From NCBI GenBank assembly GCA_964434105.1, contig CAYSTJ010000007.1, positions 34,009 through 98,008 of the forward strand: DNA of 64,000 nucleotides, written 5' to 3'. Below are positions 53,309 through 62,154 of the stretch, piece after piece (the first letter of the stretch is position 1; every line of letters begins with the position of its first letter). This stretch comes from CAYNST01 sp964434105 (GTDB lineage Bacteria; Pseudomonadota; Gammaproteobacteria; Pseudomonadales; Cellvibrionaceae). The position numbers were made by a program, and so were the translations under genes. The notes below the pieces were generated by a model. It searched no databases, was not told the origin of the DNA, and saw only the letters and a list, made by a program, of their open reading frames with translations.

Positions 53309-54100
53309 ATGAAAACCCTGGCACTTGTTGGATGCGGAAAACTTGCGGAGATTGTAGTCGACGCGCGCATTAACGGGCTGTTGCCCGACTACACAATAGT
53401 TGGCGCCTACTCGCGCACCCCGGAGAAAACCGGGCGACTTGTCGACAAAGTACAAGCACACATTGATGGTTCATGCGTCTCATGCGTAACGCTGGAAGCG
53501 CTGCTGGCGCTGAAGCCGGATTACCTTGTTGAGGCTGCATCCCCGGCCGCACTGAAGGCGCTTGCCATACCGGCCCTGCAACAGGGATCATCGATCGTTA
53601 CCCTGTCAATTGGCGCCCTTGCCGATGACGAATTTTATAAAGCAGTAACGCAGACCGCCCGGAATAACGGTTCCCGTGTTTATCTTGCGTCGGGTGCTAT
53701 TGGCGGCTTTGACGTGTTGCGTACCGCAGCGCTCATGGGGCCCTGTGAAGCATCCATGTCCACCGAAAAAGGCGCCGATTCGCTGCAAGGCACTCCCGTC
53801 TACGATGATAACTTACAAGCCGAACAGCGAAAGGTCTTCGACGGTAACGCGAAAGAAGCCATTGCGCTTTTTCCAACCCGGGTCAACGTGGCCGTTGCGG
53901 CATCGCTCGCTTCGGTTGGACCGGGGCGGATGAAAGTTTCCATGACCTCAACGCCGGGCTTTGCGGGGGACGACCACCGGATTGAAATCAACAACGATCA
54001 GGTACACGCTGTCATCGATGTCTATAGCAAAACCGCTGAAATAGCAGGCTGGAGCCTGGTGAACACGTTGCGCAATATCACATCACCGATTGTATTCTGA
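53309..54100 (+). CDS. L-aspartate dehydrogenase family protein
   Basis: 263 residues from the ATG at 53309 with GGAG five bases upstream; the open frame extends 39 codons further but lacks a site. N-terminal NAD(P) motif LVGCGKLAEIV; AASPAALKALA, then LASGAIGGFDVLRTAALMG and the C-terminal GDDHRIEINNDQVHAVIDV fit the AspDH/DUF108 family that oxidises L-aspartate to iminoaspartate or reduces in reverse. No nadA or nadC is nearby, so an NAD-synthesis role is not supported by context. It is convergent, overlapping the next gene by 18 bp. Confidence 0.82.
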   Translation: MKTLALVGCGKLAEIVVDARINGLLPDYTIVGAYSRTPEKTGRLVDKVQAHIDGSCVSCVTLEALLALKPDYLVEAASPAALKALAIPALQQGSSIVTLSIGALADDEFYKAVTQTARNNGSRVYLASGAIGGFDVLRTAALMGPCEASMSTEKGADSLQGTPVYDDNLQAEQRKVFDGNAKEAIALFPTRVNVAVAASLASVGPGRMKVSMTSTPGFAGDDHRIEINNDQVHAVIDVYSKTAEIAGWSLVNTLRNITSPIVF

Positions 54101-54967
54101 AAGATTGGCCAGCACTTTATCGCCAAGACGCTGAAATGCCTGTCGTGTTCTTCCTGAAGACGCATTGACGCAGCGCACATGCGGGTGATGCAGAAATTGT
54201 TCACCCCCCAATGCGCCAACGGAATCGCAAAAACACAAATTATCCCCGTCGAGCCATTTCAGGAAGGGCGCTTCATCCCAGGCCGGCGACAGCCCCACAT
54301 TGAACAGCATCTTTTTGTTGCCAAGGCGGGCAAATTCGTCTTCGTGCAAAAGAACGACATTTCTGTTCAGGCAACAGATAACAGCCTCGCTCTGCGCCAG
54401 GAGATCGGGCAACCGCAGAAACTGGTAGCCCTTTTCTGCGGCCTCCGCCTTTTCGCTGCGCGCAAAATACGCGATATCAGCGCCGAAAAACCGCAGGGCA
54501 TCCGCAATCATTCCGCCGAGTGTCCCCAGCCCTACGATACCGACTTTCAAACCTGTGATTTCGCGCGCAACACCGTCCCACGGCCTGCCGCCGAAGCCAT
54601 GCAGGCACCGGATCAACTCGCTGGCAACATACTCCACGACACCTTCATCGCCATAGTCGCGAACACCTGTCACGGTAATTCCACGCGTGTTGGCATAGTG
54701 TATGTCGACATTGGCGGATTCCGGCGAATACAGCGAGCAGCACATCCCGATATATTTAACGTTAGGGCATTTTTCCAGCGCTTCCCGGCCGAGCGTCGAG
54801 GTATGACTCAGCAGGACAGCATCCGCATCGCCAATGCGTGCAGCAATGTCGTCAACGCTTGCAGGAATGTCCGTGTACAGAATCACCCGGTCAGCGAATT
54901 GATGCAACCGCTTCTCGGCAGAAGGGAGCAAGCTCAGCGGTTCGATACCCACCAGCTTCAAAAACAT
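54083..54967 (-). CDS. D-2-hydroxyacid dehydrogenase-like protein lacking catalytic residues
   Basis: 294 residues from the ATG at 54967 (GGAGG upstream). Rossmann motif VGIVGLGTLGGMIADAL at about 145-160 and overall layout are as in D-isomer-specific 2-hydroxyacid dehydrogenases. The usual N-x-x-R-G block is NVGLSPAWDE, where the catalytic Arg is Leu; the usual TPH block near the end reads VNASSGRTR, without His. It may bind NAD(P) in a different role or act on a different substrate. Overlaps the aspartate dehydrogenase 3' end, so the two are convergent. Confidence 0.75.
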   Translation of the reverse strand: MFLKLVGIEPLSLLPSAEKRLHQFADRVILYTDIPASVDDIAARIGDADAVLLSHTSTLGREALEKCPNVKYIGMCCSLYSPESANVDIHYANTRGITVTGVRDYGDEGVVEYVASELIRCLHGFGGRPWDGVAREITGLKVGIVGLGTLGGMIADALRFFGADIAYFARSEKAEAAEKGYQFLRLPDLLAQSEAVICCLNRNVVLLHEDEFARLGNKKMLFNVGLSPAWDEAPFLKWLDGDNLCFCDSVGALGGEQFLHHPHVRCVNASSGRTRQAFQRLGDKVLANLSEYNR

Positions 54968-55481
54968 CGGCAGTCCTCCACACAATAAATAGTTGAATCA
55001 TAGGCGGTCGGTTGTGCACAAGCAATGAACATCCTGACCAGCGCGCCCACCCGAGCGGCGAGGACGCGGGATTCGGTCACTATAAAGTGTCAACGAAGCG
55101 GGCATCCCGCGTCGACTATTCTGCGAATTGGAATATCTGCAATTTCTGCACGTTTTCTAAATGCGGGTTGACGCTCCCGACAGAATCCAGATTTTCATCA
55201 GTTTGCCTGAAGTGCTGGCCGTCTATATTTTGCAGTCAGTTACCTCAGTGTGCAGTAAATTCATCGCAAATGCCCATGAAATCTGGCTGTCGGACCAATT
55301 AAAATGGCTTCTACAGCGCCGAAAGACCCTGCTTGCGCGTCGAAAATGGGAAGATATTTCCAGGCATAGTCTTTAGTTGGCAAAATTGATGCAACCCCCC
55401 GTGCAAGAGCGCAGTTTTCGTCGCATCTGTCGTCAGAAACTGCCGAAGGCCAAAACATTCGTACATTAAAGGGGAACAGCC
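54968..55481. other. 514-bp non-coding space
   Basis: I see no convincing gene here. Open frames of up to 96 codons exist on the plus strand but match nothing I know and lack ribosome sites. Short GC stretches GCGGGATTCGGTC and GCGGGCATCCCGCG near 55068 and 55100 could pair. The PRC-barrel gene promoter must lie near the right end. Confidence 0.6.
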
Positions 55482-56063
55482 ATGACGACGCCTGTAAAGT
55501 CGAACAGATTCATCAATACGATTATTACCGTTGGTGCCACAAGCCTGCTGCTCGGTGCGGCCAGCGTACACGCGGCCACCAATACCCAACAGCAAACGCA
55601 TGAAGTGCAGCAATCCCAGGGACAAAGCCGGCAGGGTGTTCCATCCAGTGAACAACCGAATACCGTCCGCGGCACCGATTTAACCAACATTCAGGGTGAC
55701 CCAAACGCGGATATCAGGAGCGAGCGCCCCGTCGAATTTCACCAGGCATTTATGGCCATCATTGATGCGGGAATTTCACCCGACGAACTGCAGGACCGTT
55801 CCGTCGTCAACACATTGGGCGATGAGATCGGCGAAGTGCAGGATGTCGTTATGAGTAACGACGGGAGGGAGGCCGGCATCGTTGTTGGCGTCGGTGGCGT
55901 ACTGGGAATAGGTGAAAAAGCAATTTTTCTCAGTGCCGATGAGCTGCGTGCCGGGCCTGATGGCCAGGAGATTGTGTGGGAAAGGTCTCTGGATGAGGAC
56001 GCCGCAGAGGGCCTGCCAGAGTACGATGAAGAACGCTATACCAGTCTGACGGAAGATGCCTGA
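55482..56063 (+). CDS. Exported PRC-barrel domain protein
   Basis: 193 residues. Signal peptide 1-31 (VGATSLLLGAASVHA). After a Gln-rich linker, a PRC-barrel domain at about 105-170: SVVNTLGDEIGEVQDVVMSN, GIVVGVGGVLGIGEKAIFLS. It is periplasmic by prediction; the domain family binds RNA-processing or photosynthetic partners in other proteins, role here unknown. The start has AAAGGGGAAC upstream; a terminator hairpin follows the stop. Confidence 0.82.
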   Translation: MTTPVKSNRFINTIITVGATSLLLGAASVHAATNTQQQTHEVQQSQGQSRQGVPSSEQPNTVRGTDLTNIQGDPNADIRSERPVEFHQAFMAIIDAGISPDELQDRSVVNTLGDEIGEVQDVVMSNDGREAGIVVGVGGVLGIGEKAIFLSADELRAGPDGQEIVWERSLDEDAAEGLPEYDEERYTSLTEDA

Positions 56064-56078
56064 TCCCGGTGCATCACC

Positions 56079-56110
56079 AGGGGGGCGCGCTTCTGTGTGC
56101 CCCTCCTTTT
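56079..56110 (+). terminator. Terminator after PRC-barrel gene
   Basis: A GC stem of about ten pairs (GGGGGGCGCGC, TTCT, GTGTGCCCCTCC, with two G-T pairs) followed by TTTT. Confidence 0.7.
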
Positions 56111-56164
56111 CCGTTCCCGTCCCTTTCCTGCGCGCGCGAATCCGCCACAGCAGAAATTGAAATT

Positions 56165-56249
56165 CCGCGTTAGCTCGGCGGTTGGGAGCGCTGCCGGGAG
56201 CGCAGGCGGCTCGCCTGCATTTAAAGTGTCTGCGCAGCAGATTTCCTTA
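56165..56249 (+). repeat. Interspersed GC-rich repeat, copy F
   Basis: Plus-strand copy: CCGGGAGCGCAGGCGGCTCG, then CCTGCATTTAAAGTGTCTGC and GCAGATTTCCTTA. It matches copy A on the other strand almost through its whole length. The 355-bp space 56064-56418 contains only this and the terminator. Confidence 0.8.
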
Positions 56250-56418
56250 ATCACAAAACACAGACAGCGACCCGCGACGACATCTCCGTCGAAATGATTT
56301 CGCGTCCTGTCATCTTACTTCCATTCAATCGTAACGAAAGCACCTCACAATAAGCCCTCCTCTGGAGCTGGCCAACGCTGTCACTCCACCTCTGATAGCC
56401 AATTGTTGAGGTTCTGCG

Positions 56419-58026
56419 ATGACGATAATCAAAAACGACCGAAGGACTTTTCTCAAGCATACCAGTCTGGCATTTGGCGCTGCGGCCCTTGGCGTAGGGT
56501 CACGGGTCACTCGGGCGCAAACCCCCGGTATCATTACCCCAGAACATTCGCGGCCCCTGCTGCAACAGGGAATCCAGTTCGGAGATGTCACATCAAGCCA
56601 GGGTATTGTCTGGAGCCGGGCCGACCGGCCCTCGCGTTTATTGGTCGAATATAGCCACGACGAACGCTTCAAACGATCCCAGATTGTCCGTGGTCCGTTT
56701 GCGCTTCCCAAAACCGATTTTACCGCTCGCGTTGACCTAACCGGACTTACGCCGGACCGAGACGTGTTTGTACGCGTACGCTTTGAGGACCTGCACAACC
56801 ACCGCGCCCTGAGTGAACCGGTCGAAGGGCATTTTGTCACGGCACCCGTGGCAGGCGTCCGCGATTTACATTTTCTGTGGTCTGGCGACACAGCTGGCCA
56901 GGGATGGGGCATTAACCTGGATTTCGGCGGCATGCGTATTTACGAAACAATGCGCCAGGAGAACCCGGATTTTTTTATACATTGCGGCGATACTATTTAT
57001 GCAGATGGCCCCATTGCTGAAACCCAGGAAGCTGAAAACGGGTTGATCTGGCACAACCTGGTGACTGAGGACGTTTCGAAGGTCGCAGAAACTCTGGCGG
57101 AATTCCGTGGTCGCTACAAATACAATCTTCTGGATGAGAATGTACGAGCATTCAATGCTCAGGTACCGCAAATCTGGCAGTGGGATGACCACGAAGTCGT
57201 CAACAACTGGTCGGACAGTAAGGACTTGAGCAATGATGATCGATACACCGAAAAAAATGTACCGCTGCTGATTGCTCGCGGCGCTACAGCGTTCACCGAA
57301 TACGCGCCGCTTCGGCCATTTTCTGCGCAGGAACAAGACAGGGTTTACCGGCATATTCCCTATGGCAAACTGGTAGATTTACTGGTACTCGATATGCGCA
57401 GCTATCGCGGACCCAACACGGCCAATGATCAGGAAGAGCAAGGTCCCGAAACGCGATTTCTCGGCGAACAGCAGCTTCGCTGGCTGAAACACCGGCTACG
57501 CACGTCAAAGGCCGTGTGGAAAGTCATTGCGTCGGACATGCCTGTCGGCCTGATCGTCCCGGACGGCGCGGAACGCTTTGAAAACATGGCCAATGGTGAC
57601 GGCCCGCCGCGCGGCAGAGAGTTGGAGATGGCCGAGCTATTGAAATTCATCAAAATTAACAACATTGACAATATTGTCTGGCTGACCGCTGACGTCCACT
57701 ATTGCGCTGCGCACCATTACCATCCCGAGCGAGCGGTTTTCAAACACTTCAAACCTTTCTGGGAATTCGTCGCTGGCCCTCTGAACGCGGGCAGCTTCGG
57801 TCCAAATCAATTGGACAACACATTTGGACCTGAGGTCGTATTTCAGAAAGCGCCGCCAGCAGCCAACTACTCGCCTTTCGCCGGATTCCAGTTTTACGGC
57901 GACGTCCAGGTAGACGCGCATTCTGCCGAAATGACCGTCAGCCTCAAGGATATCGACGGCGACACGGTTTTCAGTCAGACTTTGGAACCCCAGTTCAGCC
58001 GCCGCCACAGTTGGAAAAACTGGTAG
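56419..58026 (+). CDS. Alkaline phosphatase D (PhoD) family protein
   Basis: 535 residues. Twin-arginine signal DRRTFLK at 7-13 with a hydrophobic segment to about 33. N-terminal Ig-like PhoD_N domain, then the metallophosphatase: WSGDTAGQGWG, FFIHCGDTIYADGP, QWDDHEVVNNW, DMRSYRG, SDMPVGLIVP and TADVHYCAAHHYHPE. Acts as an exported phosphodiesterase/phosphatase (calcium/iron). GAGG precedes the ATG; strong terminator follows. Confidence 0.93.
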   Translation: MTIIKNDRRTFLKHTSLAFGAAALGVGSRVTRAQTPGIITPEHSRPLLQQGIQFGDVTSSQGIVWSRADRPSRLLVEYSHDERFKRSQIVRGPFALPKTDFTARVDLTGLTPDRDVFVRVRFEDLHNHRALSEPVEGHFVTAPVAGVRDLHFLWSGDTAGQGWGINLDFGGMRIYETMRQENPDFFIHCGDTIYADGPIAETQEAENGLIWHNLVTEDVSKVAETLAEFRGRYKYNLLDENVRAFNAQVPQIWQWDDHEVVNNWSDSKDLSNDDRYTEKNVPLLIARGATAFTEYAPLRPFSAQEQDRVYRHIPYGKLVDLLVLDMRSYRGPNTANDQEEQGPETRFLGEQQLRWLKHRLRTSKAVWKVIASDMPVGLIVPDGAERFENMANGDGPPRGRELEMAELLKFIKINNIDNIVWLTADVHYCAAHHYHPERAVFKHFKPFWEFVAGPLNAGSFGPNQLDNTFGPEVVFQKAPPAANYSPFAGFQFYGDVQVDAHSAEMTVSLKDIDGDTVFSQTLEPQFSRRHSWKNW

Positions 58027-58056
58027 CATTCGACGGTTTCATGCAGTCGTTCCATG

Positions 58057-58083
58057 GGGAGGCGCAGGCACGCCTCCCTTTTT
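58057..58083 (+). terminator. Terminator after PhoD gene
   Basis: GGGAGGCG, loop CAGGCA, CGCCTCCC, then TTTTT: a perfect eight-pair stem with U run. Confidence 0.88.
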
Positions 58084-58098
58084 CATCTACCCTACCTT

Positions 58099-58479
58099 TT
58101 ACGTTAGCTTTTTTGGGCTGCTCCCTGTCTCCAATACGATGTCACCGTTATTTTTATCGGAATTGTTTCTTCTCTGCAAATAGTACAGGCAGGCGACAAC
58201 CAGAAGATATAGTAAATTGACGACGCCAATCGCGATCGTGTTGACCTGAACATTATCCGAATACAATTTTTCGGCGAACGGAATTGGCATGACACCAAAC
58301 ATAAATGCCGGAACGGCAAAAGCAGCCAGCCAGAAAAATCGGGAGAATCGCTTGCGGAAATGAAGGTAAGCTGCCATCAGAGGACTTAAGATAAAAAGAA
58401 TCGCCAGTACATTCGTCACAACTGACGCCGGATGTAAATAGCCGACCGCGCCGAATGACCTCACTGGGGACATACCCAC
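58099..58479 (-). CDS. Small multi-pass membrane protein, unknown
   Basis: 126 residues (start GTG 58479 or ATG 58473; neither has a good site). Three hydrophobic segments: VTNVLAILFILSPLMAAYLHF, FFWLAAFAVPAFMFGVMPIP and IAIGVVNLLYLLVVACLYYL, then a charged tail RRNNSDKNN. I do not recognise the family. It is the reverse strand to the PhoD gene and could be expressed from its own promoter in 58480-58841. Confidence 0.5.
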   Translation of the reverse strand: MGMSPVRSFGAVGYLHPASVVTNVLAILFILSPLMAAYLHFRKRFSRFFWLAAFAVPAFMFGVMPIPFAEKLYSDNVQVNTIAIGVVNLLYLLVVACLYYLQRRNNSDKNNGDIVLETGSSPKKLT

Positions 58480-58841
58480 AAAAAATTGTCGATGAGTTAA
58501 GGTTTTTCATTTCTGGCTCAGCAAGGGCCATGCGACCGTAAAATTACAGCTTTTCGCCAAAAATGCCAATACTCTATCCTGCAGAATTTAGGTGAATTTG
58601 TCGAGCCTCAGATTGCCCTTTGACGCCAGGGTTTATCTGTCGGCCGGGATGGGTAGCTGCGCCCGAAGTAAAGATTAGCTATGTATTCCATCATTAGGCG
58701 AATGATGAACTCAGGGTCTGATCAACCGCGCCATTTCCTATCTGAATCAGTCAGACCTGCGTACTTCCTGATCAAATGCTACGATAGACTCTTTATCAAT
58801 CAGGACTGGACGAGTCCGGTCCGGGCATCCATTATTAAGCT
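58480..58841. other. 362-bp non-coding space
   Basis: No gene supported. It must contain divergent promoters for the small membrane protein and the radical SAM gene; I see no known operator. Confidence 0.55.
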
Positions 58842-60317
58842 ATGCGGACACTGCTGATCGATCTCAACAATTTTTCACGATACCCGACGCTTTCCATTGG
58901 GTATTTCGCCGCTATTTTGCGAAAGCAGCAGGTGGAAGTTGATGTATTGTCGCCCCTCTCCTTTGGCGTACACGGCTTTCCCCGGCAGGTCCGGGAGAGA
59001 CGCTCTCAACGCTACCGTCAGTTTTTCGCCCACTGGTCGGCCGTAACAAATCTCAAATATGTCAACAAGTTACGCGCTCGAATGAAAGCGAAACGGCAGG
59101 CTATTGGTGCCGACCAGAGCAAGTTAATTCTCGACGCGGTCGAGCGGGCACTGTTACACAAACCGGACGTTATCCTCATCTCCGCTTACACGATGTATGT
59201 GGACGTCTGCGAGGCTATCGCCGCATGCTGCCTCAGGCAGGGCATTCCGGTCATTGCTGGTGGGAACAGCTTTGTCGTGCCGGAGATTGCCGATCGATGG
59301 AACCGTATTGACGGCATCACTGTCGTTTTTTCCGGCGAACCGGAACGCGTTTTGTACGAACTCGTCTGCCGGGTCTGTCGCGGCGAGGATGTCACCGATA
59401 TAGCTGGCGTCTATGCGCCGGAGAAGCGCGCCGATTTTTCGTCTCCCCCATTGCACTCACTGGATGATGTCCCATTTCCGGATTTTTCGGATTTTCCCTG
59501 GGACTGCTACCCCAACAGAATCGTCCCCATTATGACAGCGCGCGGTTGCGAGTGGGGCCGCTGTACCTTTTGCTCTGATGTGGTGACTGCTGCCGGTCGT
59601 ACTTTTCGTTCACGCAGTCTCGACAATGTGCTGCAGGAAATCCAGTTCCAGCGCAGTCGCTTTCACAATGACCTGCTTGTTTTTCTGGATTTAAAGCTGA
59701 ACTCGAACCTTGAGCTCTGGCGTGGCCTGGCCACCCACCTCCCCCGTGTCGCACCCGGCATTCGCTGGACCGCGTCGATTCATGTGGACTCGCGCCAGGA
59801 TAATGGACTGTCGGCGGAAGACCTGAAGCATGCAGCCGAAGCGGGTCTGGTCAGAACCACCTGCGGTCTCGAATCCGGTAGCCCCAGTGTTCAGAGCAGT
59901 ATGGCAAAAGGCGTCAAACTGGATCGCATGTCGGGCTTTATAAAAGCCGCCTTCGAAGCCGGGATCAGCGTGCGCCTGACCTGTATTGTCGGGTATCCGT
60001 CGGAGGATGTGGAAGACATCGAATTGACCACCCGGTTTATTCGTGAACACAGCATCTATATCGAACGGGTCATGCTCAACCGGTTTGCCAATACGCCCGG
60101 TGTCCCCGTCCAGCGACTGCTGGAACAGCCATCCCGGCCCTACCCTCATATTACCGTTGCCAATCTGGACACCGTTTACGCAACCATTCCCCACCGCAAC
60201 GCGCGGTTGGCCCAGCCGCGCAATCTTCGGGCAACCTATCGGCTGATACGGGAAGTCAACCGGGTCAATTGCAAACCGCTTCGAGAAGCCGCGCGGGAGT
60301 TTGAAGGCGCATTCTGA
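58842..60317 (+). CDS. B12-binding-domain radical SAM protein, unknown product
   Basis: 491 residues. Residues 1-200 look like a cobalamin-binding Rossmann domain: GYFAAILRKQQVEVDVLSP and ILISAYTMYVDVCEAIAACC, then IPVIAGGNSFVVPEIA and VFSGEPER. The radical SAM core starts at about 220 with MTARGCEWGRCTFCSD: cysteines 236, 241 and 244, that is CX4CX2C, one residue more than the usual CX3CX2C. Later GLESGSPSVQSSMAKGVKLD and RLTCIVGYPSEDVEDIE are normal radical SAM blocks. B12-type enzymes methylate or rearrange unactivated carbons; no substrate or precursor peptide is visible near it. The ribosome site is weak. Confidence 0.82.
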   Translation: MRTLLIDLNNFSRYPTLSIGYFAAILRKQQVEVDVLSPLSFGVHGFPRQVRERRSQRYRQFFAHWSAVTNLKYVNKLRARMKAKRQAIGADQSKLILDAVERALLHKPDVILISAYTMYVDVCEAIAACCLRQGIPVIAGGNSFVVPEIADRWNRIDGITVVFSGEPERVLYELVCRVCRGEDVTDIAGVYAPEKRADFSSPPLHSLDDVPFPDFSDFPWDCYPNRIVPIMTARGCEWGRCTFCSDVVTAAGRTFRSRSLDNVLQEIQFQRSRFHNDLLVFLDLKLNSNLELWRGLATHLPRVAPGIRWTASIHVDSRQDNGLSAEDLKHAAEAGLVRTTCGLESGSPSVQSSMAKGVKLDRMSGFIKAAFEAGISVRLTCIVGYPSEDVEDIELTTRFIREHSIYIERVMLNRFANTPGVPVQRLLEQPSRPYPHITVANLDTVYATIPHRNARLAQPRNLRATYRLIREVNRVNCKPLREAAREFEGAF

Positions 60318-60408
60318 CCGGCATATAAATGCCTGAATGCCGCGAACATGGCGCATAATAGCCGGTATTCCCGACCATTCGTTGCCTGTTTTTCCGGAGA
60401 GAAATGAT

Positions 60409-60513
60409 TTGCAGGGTTATAGAATCAGCACTGACCTCAACGACATTGATTTGCCATTTGTTCACACCTTTATCAGCGACTCCTACTGGGCGAAAGGTAT
60501 CCCGCTCAAAACA
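60409..60513 (+). pseudogene. 5' fragment of a GNAT acetyltransferase gene
   Basis: A TTG start with GGAGAG seven bases upstream leads into GYRISTDLNDIDLPFVHTFI-SDSYWAKGIPLKT, the typical first 35 residues of a small GNAT N-acetyltransferase (family form ...FLSxxSYWAxGIPxxxV). After GIPLKT the match stops and the frame runs into the end of the next gene. The acetyl-CoA-binding part is gone. Confidence 0.7.
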
Positions 60514-60545
60514 AGTGCCTTCACCGGCCTGACTGTCGCCTTGCC

Positions 60546-61598
60546 TCAATTAACCACCCGAAATCGGATAATACCGATGACCTGGTCCGCTTCGGTCACC
60601 ACATGAACCTGCCACTGGCCCGTCGGATCAGACGGGAAATTCAGCTTGCGCGACCAGGCCCGATAACCCTCTTCACGGCCGCCAGCGATATTCAGCGGAA
60701 TGCGGTCCACCTCCCTGCCGTTCAAACGCCATACATGAACGATACGCTCGTTCAACCCCCGAGGCGCGCGAATGGCGGTGTAGGCATACAAACCATTTTT
60801 CAGCTGTGAAGACGCCAGCACATGCAGGCGGTTCTTCGGTGATCGGTTTTCCATATCGATGCCGTCTGTCACAACGGCGTGAGTAAGTCGCAATGCGGCG
60901 GAGGGAATGTAGGGCCGAACGAGCCATCCCGCCCCGCCGATCATGCCGACGAGTAACACGAGCAGCAGACTGCGCTTCCACCAGCTAACCCGCAGCGAGC
61001 GGATGATGCCGGGCAACGCCAACAGGGTAGCCAGGCCCCAGGCATACAAATAGGTTTGCGGTGTGGGAAGCCGGAATATTATGGGTAACGCGGTCAGCAG
61101 CACGGCGAACAGCGTCATGCTGTGAAAAATAAAATACAGCCACCGTCGTGGCGCCAGCCACCGGTAATAAATCGGATCAATGATCGAAATGATCGCCCCC
61201 GCAATCAACAGGGCGGTGAAAAAAGGCTGCCCGGTATCCCATGAGGTGGTAATCAGGAAAAACGGAATAACGAAAAACAGACTTTCCTGATGCACCAGCT
61301 GGGTTATAAAGCTCAGCAGCGGGGGTGGCAGTTCGAAACCAAACCAGGACAACACACCCCGCCTGAGCAGGTTTTCCAGTGCCAGCCATACCCAGCTGAT
61401 CAGCATCAACGCCGAAACGATCTGCGCAAACAGCTCCTGCTCGCGTTCGACAAAGAGGTAACTCGCCACCCCCGATCCGAAACCGAAAATGGCGATTACC
61501 CAGGGAAAGCGATTGATCAGCCGCAACAGCCGCACGATACCAATTCGCAGCCATGGCCATTTGGGAATCCGATGGAAGACGCTGTTCACCAATTGCAT
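60546..61598 (-). CDS. DUF5924/DUF2914 membrane protein
   Basis: 350 residues. About seven or eight transmembrane segments in 1-245 (DUF5924-like) and a C-terminal periplasmic DUF2914 domain at about 255-350: AIRAPRGLNERIVHVWRLNG, GGREEGYRAWSRKLNFPSDPTGQWQVHVVTE region, and VIGIIRFRVV. The combination is common in marine gammaproteobacteria; function unknown. Its 3' end faces the GNAT fragment. Confidence 0.78.
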   Translation of the reverse strand: MQLVNSVFHRIPKWPWLRIGIVRLLRLINRFPWVIAIFGFGSGVASYLFVEREQELFAQIVSALMLISWVWLALENLLRRGVLSWFGFELPPPLLSFITQLVHQESLFFVIPFFLITTSWDTGQPFFTALLIAGAIISIIDPIYYRWLAPRRWLYFIFHSMTLFAVLLTALPIIFRLPTPQTYLYAWGLATLLALPGIIRSLRVSWWKRSLLLVLLVGMIGGAGWLVRPYIPSAALRLTHAVVTDGIDMENRSPKNRLHVLASSQLKNGLYAYTAIRAPRGLNERIVHVWRLNGREVDRIPLNIAGGREEGYRAWSRKLNFPSDPTGQWQVHVVTEADQVIGIIRFRVVN

Positions 61599-61624
61599 TA
61601 CACGTTCTCGTACTCGTCTGCATT

Positions 61625-61892
61625 TAGGGTCTGTTGACGCTTCATCGACGCATCTGTTGAGTTTGTATTTGCATCAATTGAGGCGTGAGGATCGTGGTTT
61701 AGTCGTTCTAAACGAGTGACGAGCAACGACAAGTGATGCAAATACAGACTCAACCCGAAGGGCCGGGGCCATTTTTCCATCCAACTGCGTTGTCGGTCGC
61801 TCATGTAGAACAACTACACGACGCTTCCTCCGCCTTATTGGCTGAAAAAATGACCTCCGGCAGTTGTGCCGATGAAACGTCAACAGACCCTA
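61625..61892. mobile_element. 268-bp MITE flanked by TA
   Basis: Terminal inverted repeats of 23 bp with one mismatch: left TAGGGTCTGTTGACGCTTCA, right (reverse complement) TAGGGTCTGTTGACGTTTCA. The terminal TA on each side may be a TA duplication, as made by IS630/mariner-type transposases. No coding capacity. It lies in 61599-62154 between the DUF2914 and CBM6 genes; the rest of that space holds the CBM6 terminator. A 15-bp match to the end occurs at 38601 after minE. Confidence 0.8.
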
Positions 61893-62100
61893 GTGGCGCG
61901 ACGATAGCACATCCAGTTGCAGGTGCGCTGTGACTTAAGCAGAATCACGCACGCTCAAACCGATACATTGCCACGCCGACCGCGGCAATACGAAACCGTC
62001 CGGACTCAATGCCGTTGACACTCCAACGGTCAGGTCGCATTCAGTATGGGTAACAACTGACCGAAACGCCGGCGAACTGACTGCCGGAGAATTTCAGGCC

Positions 62101-62132
62101 AAAAAAAAGGCCGGTGTGGAACACATCGGCCT
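62101..62132 (-). terminator. Terminator after CBM6 esterase
   Basis: On the minus strand AGGCCGATGTG, TTCC, CACACCGGCCT (one mismatch) followed by eight Ts: a classic strong terminator. Confidence 0.92.
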
Positions 62133-62154
62133 GTGACAACGCTTTACCCGTTTT

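Noticed and set aside
55012..55376. Two overlapping plus-strand open frames of 96 and 71 codons before the PRC-barrel gene
   Set aside because: No family pattern, no ribosome site and irregular composition.
58842..60317. RiPP maturation cluster around the radical SAM gene
   Set aside because: No precursor peptide, protease or transporter is seen nearby; the only neighbour is a broken GNAT.
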